From Ampullaceana balthica (lineage: Eukaryota; Mollusca; Gastropoda; Lymnaeidae), in NCBI GenBank assembly GCA_944989445.1, contig CALYLW010000214.1:1612001-1676000 (forward strand): a stretch of 64,000 bases of DNA, read 5' to 3'. Of the stretch, positions 12,125 through 22,770 are shown piece by piece. Each line of letters opens with the position of its first letter. Positions within the stretch are counted from its first letter, which is position 1. The notes beneath the pieces were generated by a model. The model made no database searches, had not been told where the DNA came from, and saw only the letters and a program-made list of their open reading frames with translations. Made by a program: the position numbers and the translations under genes.

Positions 12125-13375
12125 CTGTGAGAGAGAGATGCCCAGACTCAGAAAACATGATCAGTAAACACCGAACACAGAAATGCTTCTTATTTTACAC
12201 TGCATTTACATTTAGCCGAAACGTGCTCTTAATCGTTTTGGTTATTTGGTTACGTCTCATTGCATGAAGCTGTCTCTCCAACTTTAACGTTAATTGCTGG
12301 AGGAAGTTATTAGTTGTTGCTAGTTTTGATGTCCTATGAGCATCCAAAGATAGGAAAGAACTGATAGCGAGAAGAAAAAAAAACCCACTAAAATTTTAAC
12401 ATCACAATCAAACTTACCTTAATGATGGGGTACTGTCACGTTTTTGTGGCGGTACTGTCACGTTAACGTCCCGCCCGCGCCCCCCCCCAAAAAAAAACAA
12501 CAAAAAAAAACAGTTTATCATTGAGTAAATAATTAATGATATATTCTACAGTGTATGTAAGTTTTATATTTACACATGCATGTCCTGGAATTTCAGTTAA
12601 ATTAGAACCATAAAGTTGGAGGGGCGGCAACTCTGGATAATATGCTCTAAAATCAGAGATGCGATTGTGGCACTTGTCAATACGGAATAAAATTTAGAGC
12701 GAATTTCTCTTTACCTGCAGGATGCAGCTAGCTGCTTTTAGAGAGTGAGGAGCTTTTAGAGAGTGAGGAGCTTTTAGAGAGTGAGGAGCTCCTAGGCAGC
12801 GTTTTTATTGAAATTAGGAGGACTCCAATGAAATATAAAAATGGACAAATAATTATAGCCAATTGCCATTTGTTTCATTTTTTTTTATACCTATGATCCC
12901 CCCTTTAAGTCATTTAAGTTTAAGAGATGTTAGTTAACTATTGAACTGTTAGTTAAGTCAAAGTAATATAATTGTGACTTTCATGACAAACCATCAATTT
13001 CCACCATTAATGACACTAGTGGATTTTAGTGATGTCCCCCGCTGTTTCTTGTGGAAACCTTGGCGTTATCGGAGAGAATTTATAAAAAATATTTGATGAA
13101 CCCAAGCAATAATGTGATGCGGCGTATGTCGCGGTATGTCGTGCCGAGTATGTTGGGTCATGGGTCCCTTGTATGTTTAGTGCTTTGTGTTAGGTGACAT
13201 TTATGTTTGGGTGCCACATATGTTGAGTGCTGTGTTTTTTTCGTGCTGTTTACTTTGGGAGCCATGGTTTGCCCCCCCCCCAAAGTGTTGATTTCCCTGC
13301 CTACAAGAACTGCCTGCAAACTGCAACCTGTGGGTTCTTGTATAGTTGTAGAGAAATCCTTCAGACACCACTTAC
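12125..13375 (-). other. Paxillin intron between LD1 and LD2 exons
   Basis: This 1,251-bp intron is bounded on the minus strand by a GTAAGT donor (13370-13375) and a CAG acceptor (12125-12127). It is A/T-rich, with a C run at 12479-12488, a small 18-bp minisatellite and a C run at 13265-13273. No additional exon is evident. Confidence 0.85.
12733..12790. repeat. Small minisatellite, 18-bp unit, about 3 copies
   Basis: The unit is GCTTTTAGAGAGTGAGGA, repeated about three times with almost no divergence, inside the paxillin intron. Confidence 0.93.
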
Positions 13376-13857
13376 TTCTAGGTCTCTATTGAAGGATAAA
13401 CTGTCTAAGACTTCTGATGGCGGTGGCGGGGGCAGAGGGGGCGGCGTGGAGCTCCCCGAGTGCTCATCACTAGAATGGTAGCTCTCCCGCTTGACCGTCA
13501 CGACGGAGCCGCCTCCCTCCCTCTGGTAGCCGCCCTCGGGGTAGTCCCGGCCTATCGGGTCATCCACACGAGGAGGGTGACCGGACACGGAAAAGTTTAT
13601 GTTCAACTGCTTCCTCTGGTACTGCGGGTCTACGCTGGCGGGCGGGGGGTAGGCGGTGCCCACGTCGTCGTCGTAGCGAAGGTACTCCTGGTGGGAGCAG
13701 CTCACGCCTGGCTGCTGCTGCTGCGGTGGCAGGGGCTGCTGTAGGTAATACTGCTGTCGTTGTGGTTGTTGCTCCCTGGGGGGCTGGTGCTGGTTCAAGC
13801 TGTGCTGGTAGGAAGAGATGTTGGCGGTCGTGTTCTGAAGGTCAGCTAGTAGGGCAT
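13376..13857 (-). CDS. PXN: Paxillin, N-terminal exon with LD1 motif and proline-rich segment
   Basis: This 482-bp minus-strand exon has a pyrimidine-rich acceptor ending CAG above 13857 and a GTAAGT donor below 13376. The first two bases complete an Asp codon begun in the previous exon, and the exon ends in phase 0. It opens with DALLADLQNTTANIS, the LD1 motif, then a long Gln/Pro-rich stretch, several tyrosines in possible phosphorylation contexts (EYLRYDDD, TAYPPP), and a proline run PPPLPPPPPSEVLDSL. A proline-rich SH3-binding segment in this position is typical of paxillin N-termini. The expected tiny first exon (Met plus a few acidic residues) was not located upstream. The mirror open frames on the plus strand are shadows. 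Confidence 0.93.
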
Positions 13858-14237
13858 CTGAGAAAGAGAAAGACGAGGTCAAGGTCAAGGTCGATCAAGA
13901 AGGTCAAACAAGTAGAGACTTGGTCCATCACATCCCCACATGACGGCACGCTATTTTCAGAACACCTTCTTTTTCCCTTCAACTTAATCAATCGCCACAG
14001 ATTGGTCAAACAATTTAAGGAACCCTAAGATTATATAACATCAAATTCAAGACCCAACTCCCAAAGCTTTTTTGTCACCTTCTAAAGGTACGTGACGTCA
14101 TTAAACCAGGCATCAACATTTTCAATTTAAAATTTAAAATTTTGTATATGAATTTAAAGATACAGTACAGGGAATAAATAGATGAACAAGATAAGAAGAT
14201 GAAGTTCGATTACATTGAGTCAACTCGAGGTTTTCGG
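13858..14237. other. Upstream paxillin intron, nothing else recognised
   Basis: A/T-rich sequence above the LD1 exon. I see no exon or repeat. Confidence 0.5.
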
Positions 14238-14530
14238 CTCAGAAACGGTCGTCGAGTGGCGTGCGCGCTCGGCTGGCGTACCGATGGTCAGGGGTTCGAA
14301 TCCATGTGAAGGCAAGGATTTGTTCCCGGGGCGTCCCTGAGTCCACCCAGCTCCGAATGGGCACCTAACACTAGTGAGGGATATAAACGCGGCTGGGTAA
14401 TGCGTGAAACCCCCATAGCCGTGGCCTGTGAACGCTGCATCACTTGCCAACAGGCCGGCATGGTCAGTGGACGCGATAATCTTCTGTATAGAAAGAGCGT
14501 CTGTATAGTTGAGACAAGACAAGAAAAAAC
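14238..14530 (+). mobile_element. tRNA-derived SINE, family S (copy 1)
   Basis: The head resembles a tRNA gene, with a box A-like GTCGAGTGGCGTGCGCGC and a box B-like GGTTCGAATCC. The body contains CACCTAACACTAG and CATAGCCGTGGCCTGTGAA, and the tail contains GAGCGTCTGTATAG followed by GACAAGACAAG. Copies are at 51157-51400 (minus), 60706-60977 and 61057-61335, with a tail fragment at 58969-59035. It is abutted on the right by a family A element. The open frame at 14220-14546 on the minus strand is incidental. Confidence 0.88.
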
Positions 14531-14533
14531 AAA

Positions 14534-15064
14534 CCCGTAAAAACAAAGTTTTTGACTATAAATCCCTTATATATGAGACATAACTAACAGTATTGATTAT
14601 TTTCAAACATTTACAGACTGAATCTGTCTTAACTCAAATTTGCTTCATAACCCTAGGGGGGAGGGGTGGGGGGAGGGGGAGAGGGGAAAAGTCTAGTCAC
14701 CGATTCGCTTGACCGAGCTCAGAGTGACACGTAAAATGTAAACAAAAGCGCCCCGTCGCTTCGTTGGGTCGCCTCAATGCGTCAGCTCAAATTTTCACGT
14801 GGGAAAAAAACAATAACAAACCGTGAATTTAAATTACATACCTCATATAAGGATAAACTAAAAATGCACTAATTTAATTACGGTACGTTCGATCGATCTG
14901 AAATTTTGATACGATGCATTGTTAGGTCAGACGGGTCAGTGTGCCAAATTTCAGCTCGATCGAATCACGGGAAGTGGGTCATTTTCGACTTTTGTTTTTC
15001 CGCCCGCCCATGAGATGATGAGATGACGACAGAGACGGCCGCGAAGTTAATATAAGGGATTTAA
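14534..15064. mobile_element. Interspersed repeat family A (copy 1)
   Basis: Roughly 530 bp without coding potential. Near the left end is a perfect hairpin, AAAAACAAAGTTTTT, then TAAATCCCTTATAT. The right end is its near inverse, ATATAAGGGATTTA. A diagnostic interior segment reads TTCGATCGATCTGAAATTTT. Other copies: 20604-21115, 25436-25722 (truncated), 34782-35306, 46957-47467, and partial at 15971-16222. A non-autonomous transposon is likely; the superfamily is not determined. Confidence 0.85.
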
Positions 15065-15101
15065 ATAAGTTGCCATCCAGCCAGCCACTAGTTAATTACG
15101 C

Positions 15102-15299
15102 CAGTGCTTCTCAAAGTCGAGGTCCGCGGACCGGTGCCAGTTCGTGGTCCGATGCCAGGCCATCTGATGCCGGTCCGCAGAAATTACCAAGAAAGGACAT
15201 TCGCTACCACGTCAGTACAGACAAAATAGTTCACCGGTCCGTAGTGCAATGGAAAAAATTCCTGCCGGTCCGCAATACTAAAACGTTTGAGAAGCACTG
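15102..15299. mobile_element. hAT MITE, family E (copy 1), with 8-bp TSD
   Basis: The 198-bp element has inverted ends CAGTGCTTCTCAAA and TTTGAGAAGCACTG. It is flanked by perfect 8-bp duplications AATTACGC at 15094-15101 and 15300-15307. Terminal CAGTG and an 8-bp duplication are hallmarks of the hAT superfamily. The interior is rich in CCGGTCCG motifs and has no transposase. Confidence 0.95.
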
Positions 15300-15442
15300 A
15301 ATTACGCCACTGGTTTCCACGACCTTGGACAAGTGTCCGCACTCGTCATGGCCGGAAATGCCCCACCTAGCATGACCCATGTAATCCGACAGTCCCGCCA
15401 AACATACCACAGCGTGTGTTAACATCTCTTCTCAACGGTGGG

Positions 15443-15490
15443 GACGGTCAAGGCGCTGTGGTGGTCACGACTGTCAACTTGCTCAGGATA
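15443..15490. repeat. 48-bp direct repeat, first copy
   Basis: This segment starts GACGGTCAAGGC and ends GCTCAGGATA. It recurs at 16263-16310 with one mismatch, 0.8 kb away. Its end coincides with the start of the inverted repeat at 15491. Confidence 0.9.
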
Positions 15491-15822
15491 ATAAATAGAA
15501 GTAAAAAAAAAGATTTTTAAAAACCACGTTTTTATAAGCGGACTAAAAAGAAGAAAATAAATTTAAAATGCGTAATATGATACAATATGACTAAAAACGT
15601 GGGGCGGGTGCTTCTCAGGCTGAACTAATTCAATTTACTCATTTTCTTAATGTCATTTGTAAAACCTAATCATTTTAGCCAAACGCTTAAAAAGCGCCCG
15701 CCCACGTTTTAGTCATATTACATCATAGTACTTATTTTAAATTTAAAATTTTATTTTCTTCTTTTTAGTCCGCTTATAAAAACGTGGTTTTTTAAAAATA
15801 TTTTTTAAAAACTTCTATTTAT
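15491..15822. repeat. Large inverted repeat (foldback element)
   Basis: The arms are about 120-130 bp, 15491-15611 and 15694-15822, separated by about 82 bp. Both contain ACGTTTTTATAAGCGGAC, a run AAAAAGAAGAAAATAAA, and GACTAAAA(A)CGTGGG. The arms differ by small indels, so this is an aged palindrome and not an assembly mirror. Confidence 0.9.
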
Positions 15823-15970
15823 TTTATTCTTTTTAGTCTAAGTGTATGCTATGGTGATTTTGAAGTATTGACTATGTTCAAATATAATACGCAGTGCCCG
15901 ACAATGACTGGAAATGGCTGATCTCCCCTTGATGTTAGACATGGTTTTTGTGGTCGGGGTTGGTGTGAAC

Positions 15971-16222
15971 TCGGCACGTGAATGTAATGTAAACAAGAGC
16001 AGACGGATAATACATAGGCTTATATATAGATAAACTAAAAATTTCAATAATTTAATAACGGTACATTCGATCGATCTGAAATTTTGATACAATGCATTGT
16101 CATCCAAGATCTATCTGTGGTAAAATTTTGAGATCTCTAGGACCATCAGAAGTAGTTTAATTTTACGTTGGCAGATTTGAAAAATTGTGGTCGGACACAC
16201 AGACAGGAACGAAAGTGAGTTA
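15971..16222. mobile_element. Partial family A repeat
   Basis: Shares the family A segments around GTAATGTAAACAAGAGCAGA, ATAGATAAACTAAAAAT and TTCGATCGATCTGAAATTTT. Both ends diverge from the full-length copies. Confidence 0.7.
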
Positions 16223-16237
16223 ATAAAAACGTGGTAA

Positions 16238-16333
16238 AAAAACTGCCGTCGTTTAATGGTATGACGGTCAAGGCACTGTGGTGGTCACGACTGTCAACTT
16301 GCTCAGGATAAAAACTGCCGTGGTTTAACGGTT
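16238..16333. repeat. Second copy of the 48-bp repeat, itself flanked by direct repeats
   Basis: The 48-bp unit (16263-16310) is bracketed by two related 22-bp sequences beginning AAAACTGCCGT and ending GGT. The bracket could be a duplication boundary. Confidence 0.75.
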
Positions 16334-17113
16334 TGACAGCTGTAATCTAACAGTACAATAACGCTCTACTATGTAGGAAAGCCAGATCCGTAGGAAAAGC
16401 AAGGGGCGCGAATAACGGCCGACTGTAAAGGTTTTTCGTGGTGGGGAGAGGGCGGAGGGACCGGTCACTGGCCGGCCACCTAATTCTACGTCACAGAGTA
16501 AAATCTTTGACTGAATTGAGTATTTGCAAAACTTTGCCCTTCATAAGATATACTTGATCTGACTGCTAGCGAGCCGGGGTTGAAGATAATCTAATTTCCC
16601 ATAAGTCCACACTCCTGCTGATTAGAAGATCAAACATCCATACAAGCTGGCTCACAACGGGAGACGCCTTGGGTACCATCCCCCAGTAGCTGACACACAA
16701 CGAGAGACTCCTCGGGTACCACCCCCCACCAGCTGACCGACAACGGGAGACGCCGCGGGTACAGCGTCATGGGCTGGCCTCGTCCTTCGCTGAGTCAGCA
16801 CCGGGCACTGATCAACGAAAAATACATGCGCATTTATTTATGACACAGTCCCGGGACTGGTGGTTAGAATTGCATTCATTTACAACTAAGTCCCGGGTCC
16901 GGTGGTCGTACGTGCAGACTCCAGTGAGCGGTGAATTGAAAGAACGTCCACCACCGCCCGGTAATTTACGCTTACAGTGAGTGGGGCGTCAGTCTGCGGA
17001 AAAATCTGAAAATGTGAGCAAATATTCCAACACAACGGCGGTGGGATGGGGGCAGAAAGCGTAGATTGAGGGCAGTTCCGAGATTTAAAGGGGAGAGGTA
17101 AAATAAGGTAACT
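16334..17113. other. G/C-richer non-coding stretch with an imperfect tandem repeat
   Basis: At about 16655-16765 three imperfect copies share CAACGGGAGACGCC, GGGTACC and AGCTGAC. The remainder shows no gene. The TGAGTCAGCA near 16790 could be an AP-1-like site by chance. Confidence 0.45.
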
Positions 17114-17320
17114 CAGTGGTTCTCAAAGTGGAGACGGGTGGGGCATGTAATTTTAAGGGTGATAATAGTCAAGAATACGTTTTATTTAAAATAAATACAA
17201 TAATTTTTGTGATGTTTGTTCCGGGTCAACAAAAAATAACAATTCCATTTTTGATTTTAAAAAAATAATTCTAATGTGAAAATGAAAATTCTATTAAAAA
17301 AATGTCAAAAAGCACCGATC
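17114..17320. mobile_element. Possible hAT end fragment
   Basis: CAGTGGTTCTCAAAGTGG at 17114 is a typical hAT (Charlie-like) terminal sequence. No matching right end with a duplication could be defined, so only a remnant is claimed. Confidence 0.4.
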
Positions 17321-17440
17321 ACTACAGATGGCGCAACAAAAACTAGCCGTGGAAACAGAACTGCTTACACTTCTAATGTTTGTATGTCCTGTAATTGTGG
17401 CAGAAAGAGCTCCACGGATTTTCAATCATTATACCTATAA

Positions 17441-17492
17441 CAGTGATGGCGAAAACTATGGCACGCGGCACCAAAAAGGTTTGCCACCACTG
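17441..17492. mobile_element. Minimal 52-bp hAT-like remnant
   Basis: Left end CAGTGATGGCGAAAACTA and right end AGGTTTGCCACCACTG are imperfect inverted repeats almost touching each other. The 8-bp flanks ACCTATAA and ACCTGTCT match at five positions. The left end is the same type as the element starting at 63905. Confidence 0.55.
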
Positions 17493-18275
17493 ACCTGTCT
17501 GTACTGTACACTTGAAACGAGGCAACTATAACAAATCATCAAAAATAAAAAAACCCGCACCACGAGAGTCCGCTCATATCATTGGCAACACAACACGACC
17601 CGCCACTCATACATCAATATAAACTAACACAAAAAAACAACAACAAAAAACCATCACAGCACACACGTTGACTGGCACCAAAGTTTCCACACCCATATCG
17701 CTGACGACAGAATGACAACTGACCTTTAATGAGGCACCACTCACTGACCCATCATAAACAACTCACAGCAGACCCTGAACACGTCCAACTGGTGGAGCTA
17801 AACACACACCGCCACCCCCACCCCCCAACCCAGAACCCTCATAAACTCCTCGTCCAGGATGCTCCATGCTCGTGTAAATTATCTCAGTGTACACAGAGAG
17901 GGGCCTAGCTGAGTGGCTGACGGGATGAGCAGCACCGGGAAACTAGGAACAAGGAATTCCACGAGGTGAGGGGAGCTCAAATCAGCGCAAGAGAATTAAT
18001 TCCTTTCGTGTTGCTGCTTTTTTCCCCTCTTCTTTTCTTCTATTCCCCCCCCCACATTGAACTTGGTGTTCCGGGAATCGGCTGTGATTTCAACAAATGA
18101 CCCAGATTTAATCCTTAGTGGGAAAAGTTCAAATATTTTTTTAAAGAAATAATTGTAATTCCCAATAACTATAATTAAGAAAAAATTAAACTGGAAGAGA
18201 CATTTTGGCGTCATTGTAATTAAATTTGAATTAGCGTAAATTAACATTGTGTTTTAAGTGGTGTAAGTAGCTACC
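17493..18275. other. Unassigned non-coding sequence
   Basis: I see no gene or clear repeat. It is A/C-rich from 17540 to 17860. Confidence 0.45.
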
Positions 18276-18489
18276 AAAGTGACGTATAACTGAACTGAAC
18301 TGACCCCCTTTCCAGTCCATGACGGACTATGGGGCAAGTGATGTAGCGTTCACAAGTTTTTAGCCACGACTAACGAGCAGGGGAATGTGTGGCCAGCACA
18401 ATGCCCCAGAGGCCTCGCCAGTACCTGGGCTAGAACCCGCGACTCGGGATCTGCCTCCGTTCGATAGTCCAGTGCGCTACCACTTAGAC

Positions 18490-20048
18490 CAGTGGTTCTT
18501 AACCTTTTGAAGTCGGGGAGCACTTTTGATCATGACAAAAATTTGGGGAGCACCAAAATCAAGGAGTAAAAAAAACAAAAAAATACACATACATACGACT
18601 TTTATTAAAAATAAAACATTATGACATAAGAGTTTAAAATTATAACATGACAAACAAATTGTTAATAAACACAAATTTAATAAGTAAAAAAATAACATTG
18701 AACAAAATTTAATTCAGAAAAATAAAAAGATTTAATGTGAAACCTGAGCTTGACGGTTTTTACACATTTCAGTGATATTAGACCTAATTTTAGAAATAGC
18801 TACCCTCAATTCTTCATCCAAATTAGTTAGTGTTGCTCGTTTTTTTAGTTTTTATGTTGGTGACTATCGAGAAACCGAGTTCACACAAATATGATGTTGA
18901 AAATTGCAACAAGATTTTAAGTGACGTCATGGAGAGAGCTGAGTATTCTTCTTACACAAAGATCCAAAATTCCTCCAGAACCATTTCGGAAAATTTTATT
19001 TTAAGTGTACGATCCGATGATAGGTTGATTAATTCTTCTTCTTCTTGGTATGACAACTTACTATTTGATGTATTAACCGTGGCAAAGGGATTACGTATCC
19101 AGTCATATGTTTCTACTTTTATTGATGGAAAATAAAATTCAATCTTTTCTTCTAATCAAGTTAAATGCTCTGTTACTGCTGAAATAATTTTGTCGGTAGT
19201 GTTATCATTAAGAGAAGGAAAGATATCTACTTTCTTTTTCTCCAAAAAACGATTTTTCCAAAAAATAACTTTTTTCCGAAAGGCTGTCAATTTGTCGGTC
19301 GATGTTAAAAAATTTCTTTTCTTCCTTGAAGGCTGGTATTAATACAAATTTAAATAATCAAAAATATCAGCTAAATATGCCAATTTAGCACACCAAATGT
19401 CATTTTGAAGATATTCCACAAAATCATCCATATTTTCATGTTGGAAAAAGGTCATCAATTCATCCTTCAGTTCTAAGAAACGACGTAACACTTTTCCTCT
19501 GGATAAACATCTCACTTCACAATGCAAAAGCAAAGATTCGTACTTGGCTTCCATAGAGATGCAAAGATTTTTAAAGACGCGTATTTTCAAAGGTCTCGAT
19601 TTTATGAAGTTTAACATATTTACAACTTTGTCTAGCACAGGTTTTAATGCTATTGGTAATGTTTTGGACACCAGAGATTCTCTGTGCAAAAAACAGTGAG
19701 TAGATATAATATTGGCGTTTCTTTTCTTGGCGAGAGTCACAAACCCTTTTAATGAGCCTACCATTGTTGGAGCACCGTCCAGACAAATTCCCACACACAA
19801 CTCTTATGATATTTTGAATTGTTAGAAATATGAAGAAATAGAATCAAATACATCTTGTCCTGTCGAACGTTCGGTAAGCTCAAGACAGCATAGTCCCCGT
19901 TTGGACTACCTATTATAAGCATTTGTTCAGCTCAATCAGATAGAGTAAGTGAGTGAACATTAAATTTTGAGTTTCATAATTTCGCGGAGCACTTGCAACT
20001 ACCTCGCGGAGCACCAGTGCTCCGCGGAGCACCGGTTAAGAACCACTG
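18490..20048 (-). mobile_element. hAT (Charlie-like) transposon with intact 8-bp TSD
   Basis: The 1,559-bp element has ends CAGTGGTTCTTAACC and GGTTAAGAACCACTG. It is flanked by perfect duplications ACTTAGAC at 18482-18489 and 20049-20056, and sits inside a tRNA-derived SINE. It carries a minus-strand transposase remnant. A/T content is high throughout, and the right end repeats GCGGAGCAC. Confidence 0.96.
18732..19800 (-). pseudogene. Broken hAT transposase (ZBED/SCAND3-type)
   Basis: The longest open piece (19339-19800) contains CVGICLDGAPTMVG, then THCFLHRESLVSK and RCLSRGKVLRRFLELKDEL. These are family motifs of hAT transposases domesticated as ZBED5/SCAND3-like proteins, including the catalytic Asp context and the conserved Cys-His region. 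Further downstream on the same strand are EEFWIFV, an in-frame stop, then EEYSALS, and a C-terminal dimerisation-type end LTNLDEELRVAISKIRSNIT, with a stop at 18732-18734. Frame changes lie between the pieces and the N-terminal part is missing, so it is non-functional. Plus-strand open frames here are shadows. Confidence 0.9.
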
Positions 20049-20251
20049 ACTTAGACCATCGCGCCCCTTAAAGTGACGTATAAGCAAGTGGCATTTCAAG
20101 AGAGATAATTGAAGAATCTCTTCGACATTCCTCCAAATTCTAATTATCTTTATTTATTTTTAAGAATTTAATAAAAAATATTTATTAATTATACCTTTAA
20201 ATTCTAAACTTTATATTAGAAATATATTTACTCAGTTTTCCGAACGCGTGA

Positions 20252-20368
20252 GTATTAGTATTAGTATTTGTATTTGTATTAGTATTTGTATTAGTATTAG
20301 TATTTGTATTTGTATTAGTATTTGTATTTGTATTAGTATTTGTATGTGTATTTGAATTTGAATTTGTA
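20252..20368. repeat. Hexanucleotide-type microsatellite
   Basis: Alternating TATTAG and TATTTG units fill about 115 bp. The order of the two units is irregular. Confidence 0.93.
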
Positions 20369-20603
20369 ATAATAGAATAAATCAGAAACTTTCAGATGTT
20401 AAATAAAACCGACGTGCCCGGATCGAAATAGTAAATAAACATTGTTAAAGTATAGTTCAAGAATATATATGAACACAGTTCTTTGTAAAAGTGTGTTTGT
20501 CAGAATAACTTCATTAAGTTCTGGATTTAAATGGCAAACCAGGGGCCCCACCACAAAAAGCATTGTGTCCACAGTGTGTACGATAATAAAATATAATACA
20601 ACA

Positions 20604-21115
20604 CCGTAAAAACAAAGTTTTTGACTATAAATCCCTTATATACGAGACATAATTAAAAGTATTGATCATGTTTAAACGCGACAAACATTTACATACTAAA
20701 TCTGCCTTAACTGCTGCAGTATAACCGGGGATGGGGGTGTTGGGAGAGGGGAAAGGTCTGGTCACCGATCGCTGGACCGAGCTCAGCATGACACGTAAAA
20801 TGTAAACAAAAGCACGCCGGTATATCGACGGTTGGCGTCAACGCACGGACTGAACTGTCACGTGGAAAAGAAAACAATAACAAACCGTGAAATTGAATTA
20901 CATACGGTGTATAGAGATAAACTAAAAATGCATTAATTTAATTACGATACTTTCGATCGATCTGAAATTTTGATACGATGCATTCTTAGGTGACACGGGT
21001 CCATGTGCCAAATTTCAGCTCGATGGCTTCACGGGAAGTGGGTCATTTTTTACTCTTGTTTTTCCGCCCGCGCAAGACAGAGAGACAAGATTTCGAAGTT
21101 AATATAAGGGATTTA
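20604..21115. mobile_element. Interspersed repeat family A (copy 2)
   Basis: Same left hairpin (AAAAACAAAGTTTTT), TAAATCCCTTATAT and right ATATAAGGGATTTA ends as copy 1, and the same interior landmarks. No ORF. Confidence 0.87.
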
Positions 21116-21589
21116 ATAAAGAATATTGGCTCTCAATATAAAAAATAGGGGCCGGGGACTGAGGGCATCCTGGCACATGCTTGGGAGTAGCTAGCCCTGT
21201 GCTGCAATCCGTTACTGAACCTTGTACAAATTTGTCACAATTATTAAATAAAAACATGCGGACTTTTTTTTATGTTGAGTGTCGCCCACTGCTCCAAGTG
21301 AACAAATATATATCTTTTTTGAGAACCTCTATCCTGGATTGTTTCACTAAACGGGAAGTTGCACGTGCCAAAAATCCCCCCACCCCCGAAAAAAATATTT
21401 TAAAAGTATGGAGTTGTCTGCTAGGTGCTAGGAGGTGGCTGTGATAAGATTGTCAGGAACAAAAATTGAAGTTTAGGGATTTTTTAAGAGAGATACAAAC
21501 AGACAGGAAGCCGTTGTGCTAGATTTATTGAACGGCAGTGAAGACTGTAAACTTGAGGTGTTGGTCCACCTCAAGGTTCAACCGTTGGA
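21116..21589. other. Unassigned sequence
   Basis: No gene recognised. The open frame 21181-21444 on the plus strand has no coding signature that I trust. Confidence 0.4.
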
Positions 21590-22712
21590 TGTTTCAAGGG
21601 ATATAAAGAACCATTGAAGTTCAAGGAAAATAGATACCATTGAGTTTCAAGGGAAAATAGGAGACCATTGAGTTCAGGGAAATCAAGACCATTGAGTTTC
21701 AAGGGAAATAGAGGACCATTTGATTTTCAATGGAAAAAGAGACCAATGAGTTCAGTGAAATAGAGACCAATTGAGTTTCAAGGGAAATAGAGACCATTGA
21801 GTTCAAGGGAAATAGAAGACCATTGAAGTTCAAGGGAAATAGAGACCCATTAAATCAAGGGAAATAAATACCATTGAGTCAAGGGAAATAAAGACCATTA
21901 GTTCAAGGGAAATAGAGACCATTGAGTTCAAGGGAAATAGAGACCATTGAGTTCAAGGGAAAAAGAACCTAGAGTTCAAGGGAAATAGAGACCATTAAGT
22001 TCAAGGGAAATAAATACATTGAGTCAAGGGAAATAAAGACATTAAGTCAAGGGAAATAGAACCATTGAGTCAAGGGAAATAGAGACCATTAACGTTCAAG
22101 AGGGAAATAAATACCAATTGAGTTCAACGGGAAATAAAGCACCATTGAGTTCCAAGGGAAATTAGAGACCAATTGAGTTCAAGGGAAATAAATACCATTG
22201 AGTTCAAGGTAAATAAAGACCATTAATGTTCAAGGGAAATAGAGACCAATTGAGTTCGAGGAATAGAGACCATTTAAGTTCAAGGGAAATAAATCCATTG
22301 AGTTCAAAGGGAAATAAAGACCATTAATTCAAGGAAATAGAGACCATTGAGTTCAAGGGAGAATAGAGACCCATTAAGTCAAGGGAAATAAATACCATTG
22401 AGTTCAAGGGAATATAAGACCATTAAGTTCAAGGGAAATAAGAGACATTGAGTTCAAGGGAATTAGAGACCATTAAGTTCAAGGGAAATAAATACCATGA
22501 GTTCAAGGTAATTAAGACCATTGAGTTCAAGGGAAAATAGAGACCATTGTAGTTCAAGTGTAAATAAAAGACCATTAAGTTCAAGGGAAATAGAGACCAT
22601 TAAGTTCAACGGCAATATAGACGCATTAAGCTTCAAGGAAATAGAGACCACATTGAGTTCAAGGGAAATAGAGACCATTAGTTCAAGGAAATAAAGACCA
22701 TTGATTCAGAGA
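21590..22712. repeat. Minisatellite, 25-bp unit, indel-rich
   Basis: The consensus is TTCAAGGGAAATAGAG followed by ACCATTGAG. About 44 copies are present, but many carry single-base insertions or deletions, unlike the clean arrays elsewhere. This is either old decay or residual sequencing error. Confidence 0.93.
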
Positions 22713-22770
22713 ACAAGTCTCAGCGTGAGCTTAGTGTCACCCGTTCTGTCATCACGACGCCTATTGTGAC

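Larger units (their letters stand above)
18276..20083 (-). mobile_element. tRNA-derived SINE, family T, split by a hAT insertion
   Basis: The SINE reads on the minus strand. The head at 20069 downwards includes a box A-like TGGTCTAAGTGGTAGCGCA and a box B-like GGGTTCTAGCCC. The tail near 18290 is a run of AGTTC-type repeats. It is flanked by perfect 14-bp duplications AAAGTGACGTATAA at 18276-18289 and 20070-20083, the signature of LINE-assisted insertion. The SINE body is about 213 bp once the hAT (18490-20048) and one copy of its duplication are removed. Confidence 0.93.

Noticed and set aside
13460..14028. Plus-strand proteins of 94-100 residues
   Set aside because: They are antisense shadows of the paxillin LD1 exon.
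14238..14310. Functional tRNA gene
   Set aside because: Box A and B-like motifs are present, but the same head occurs in several dispersed copies followed by a common body and tail, so it is a SINE head.
18420..18489. Functional tRNA gene on the minus strand
   Set aside because: It is part of a SINE with a 14-bp duplication and is interrupted by a transposon.
18830..19135. 101-residue plus-strand protein
   Set aside because: It is the antisense shadow of the hAT transposase C-terminus.
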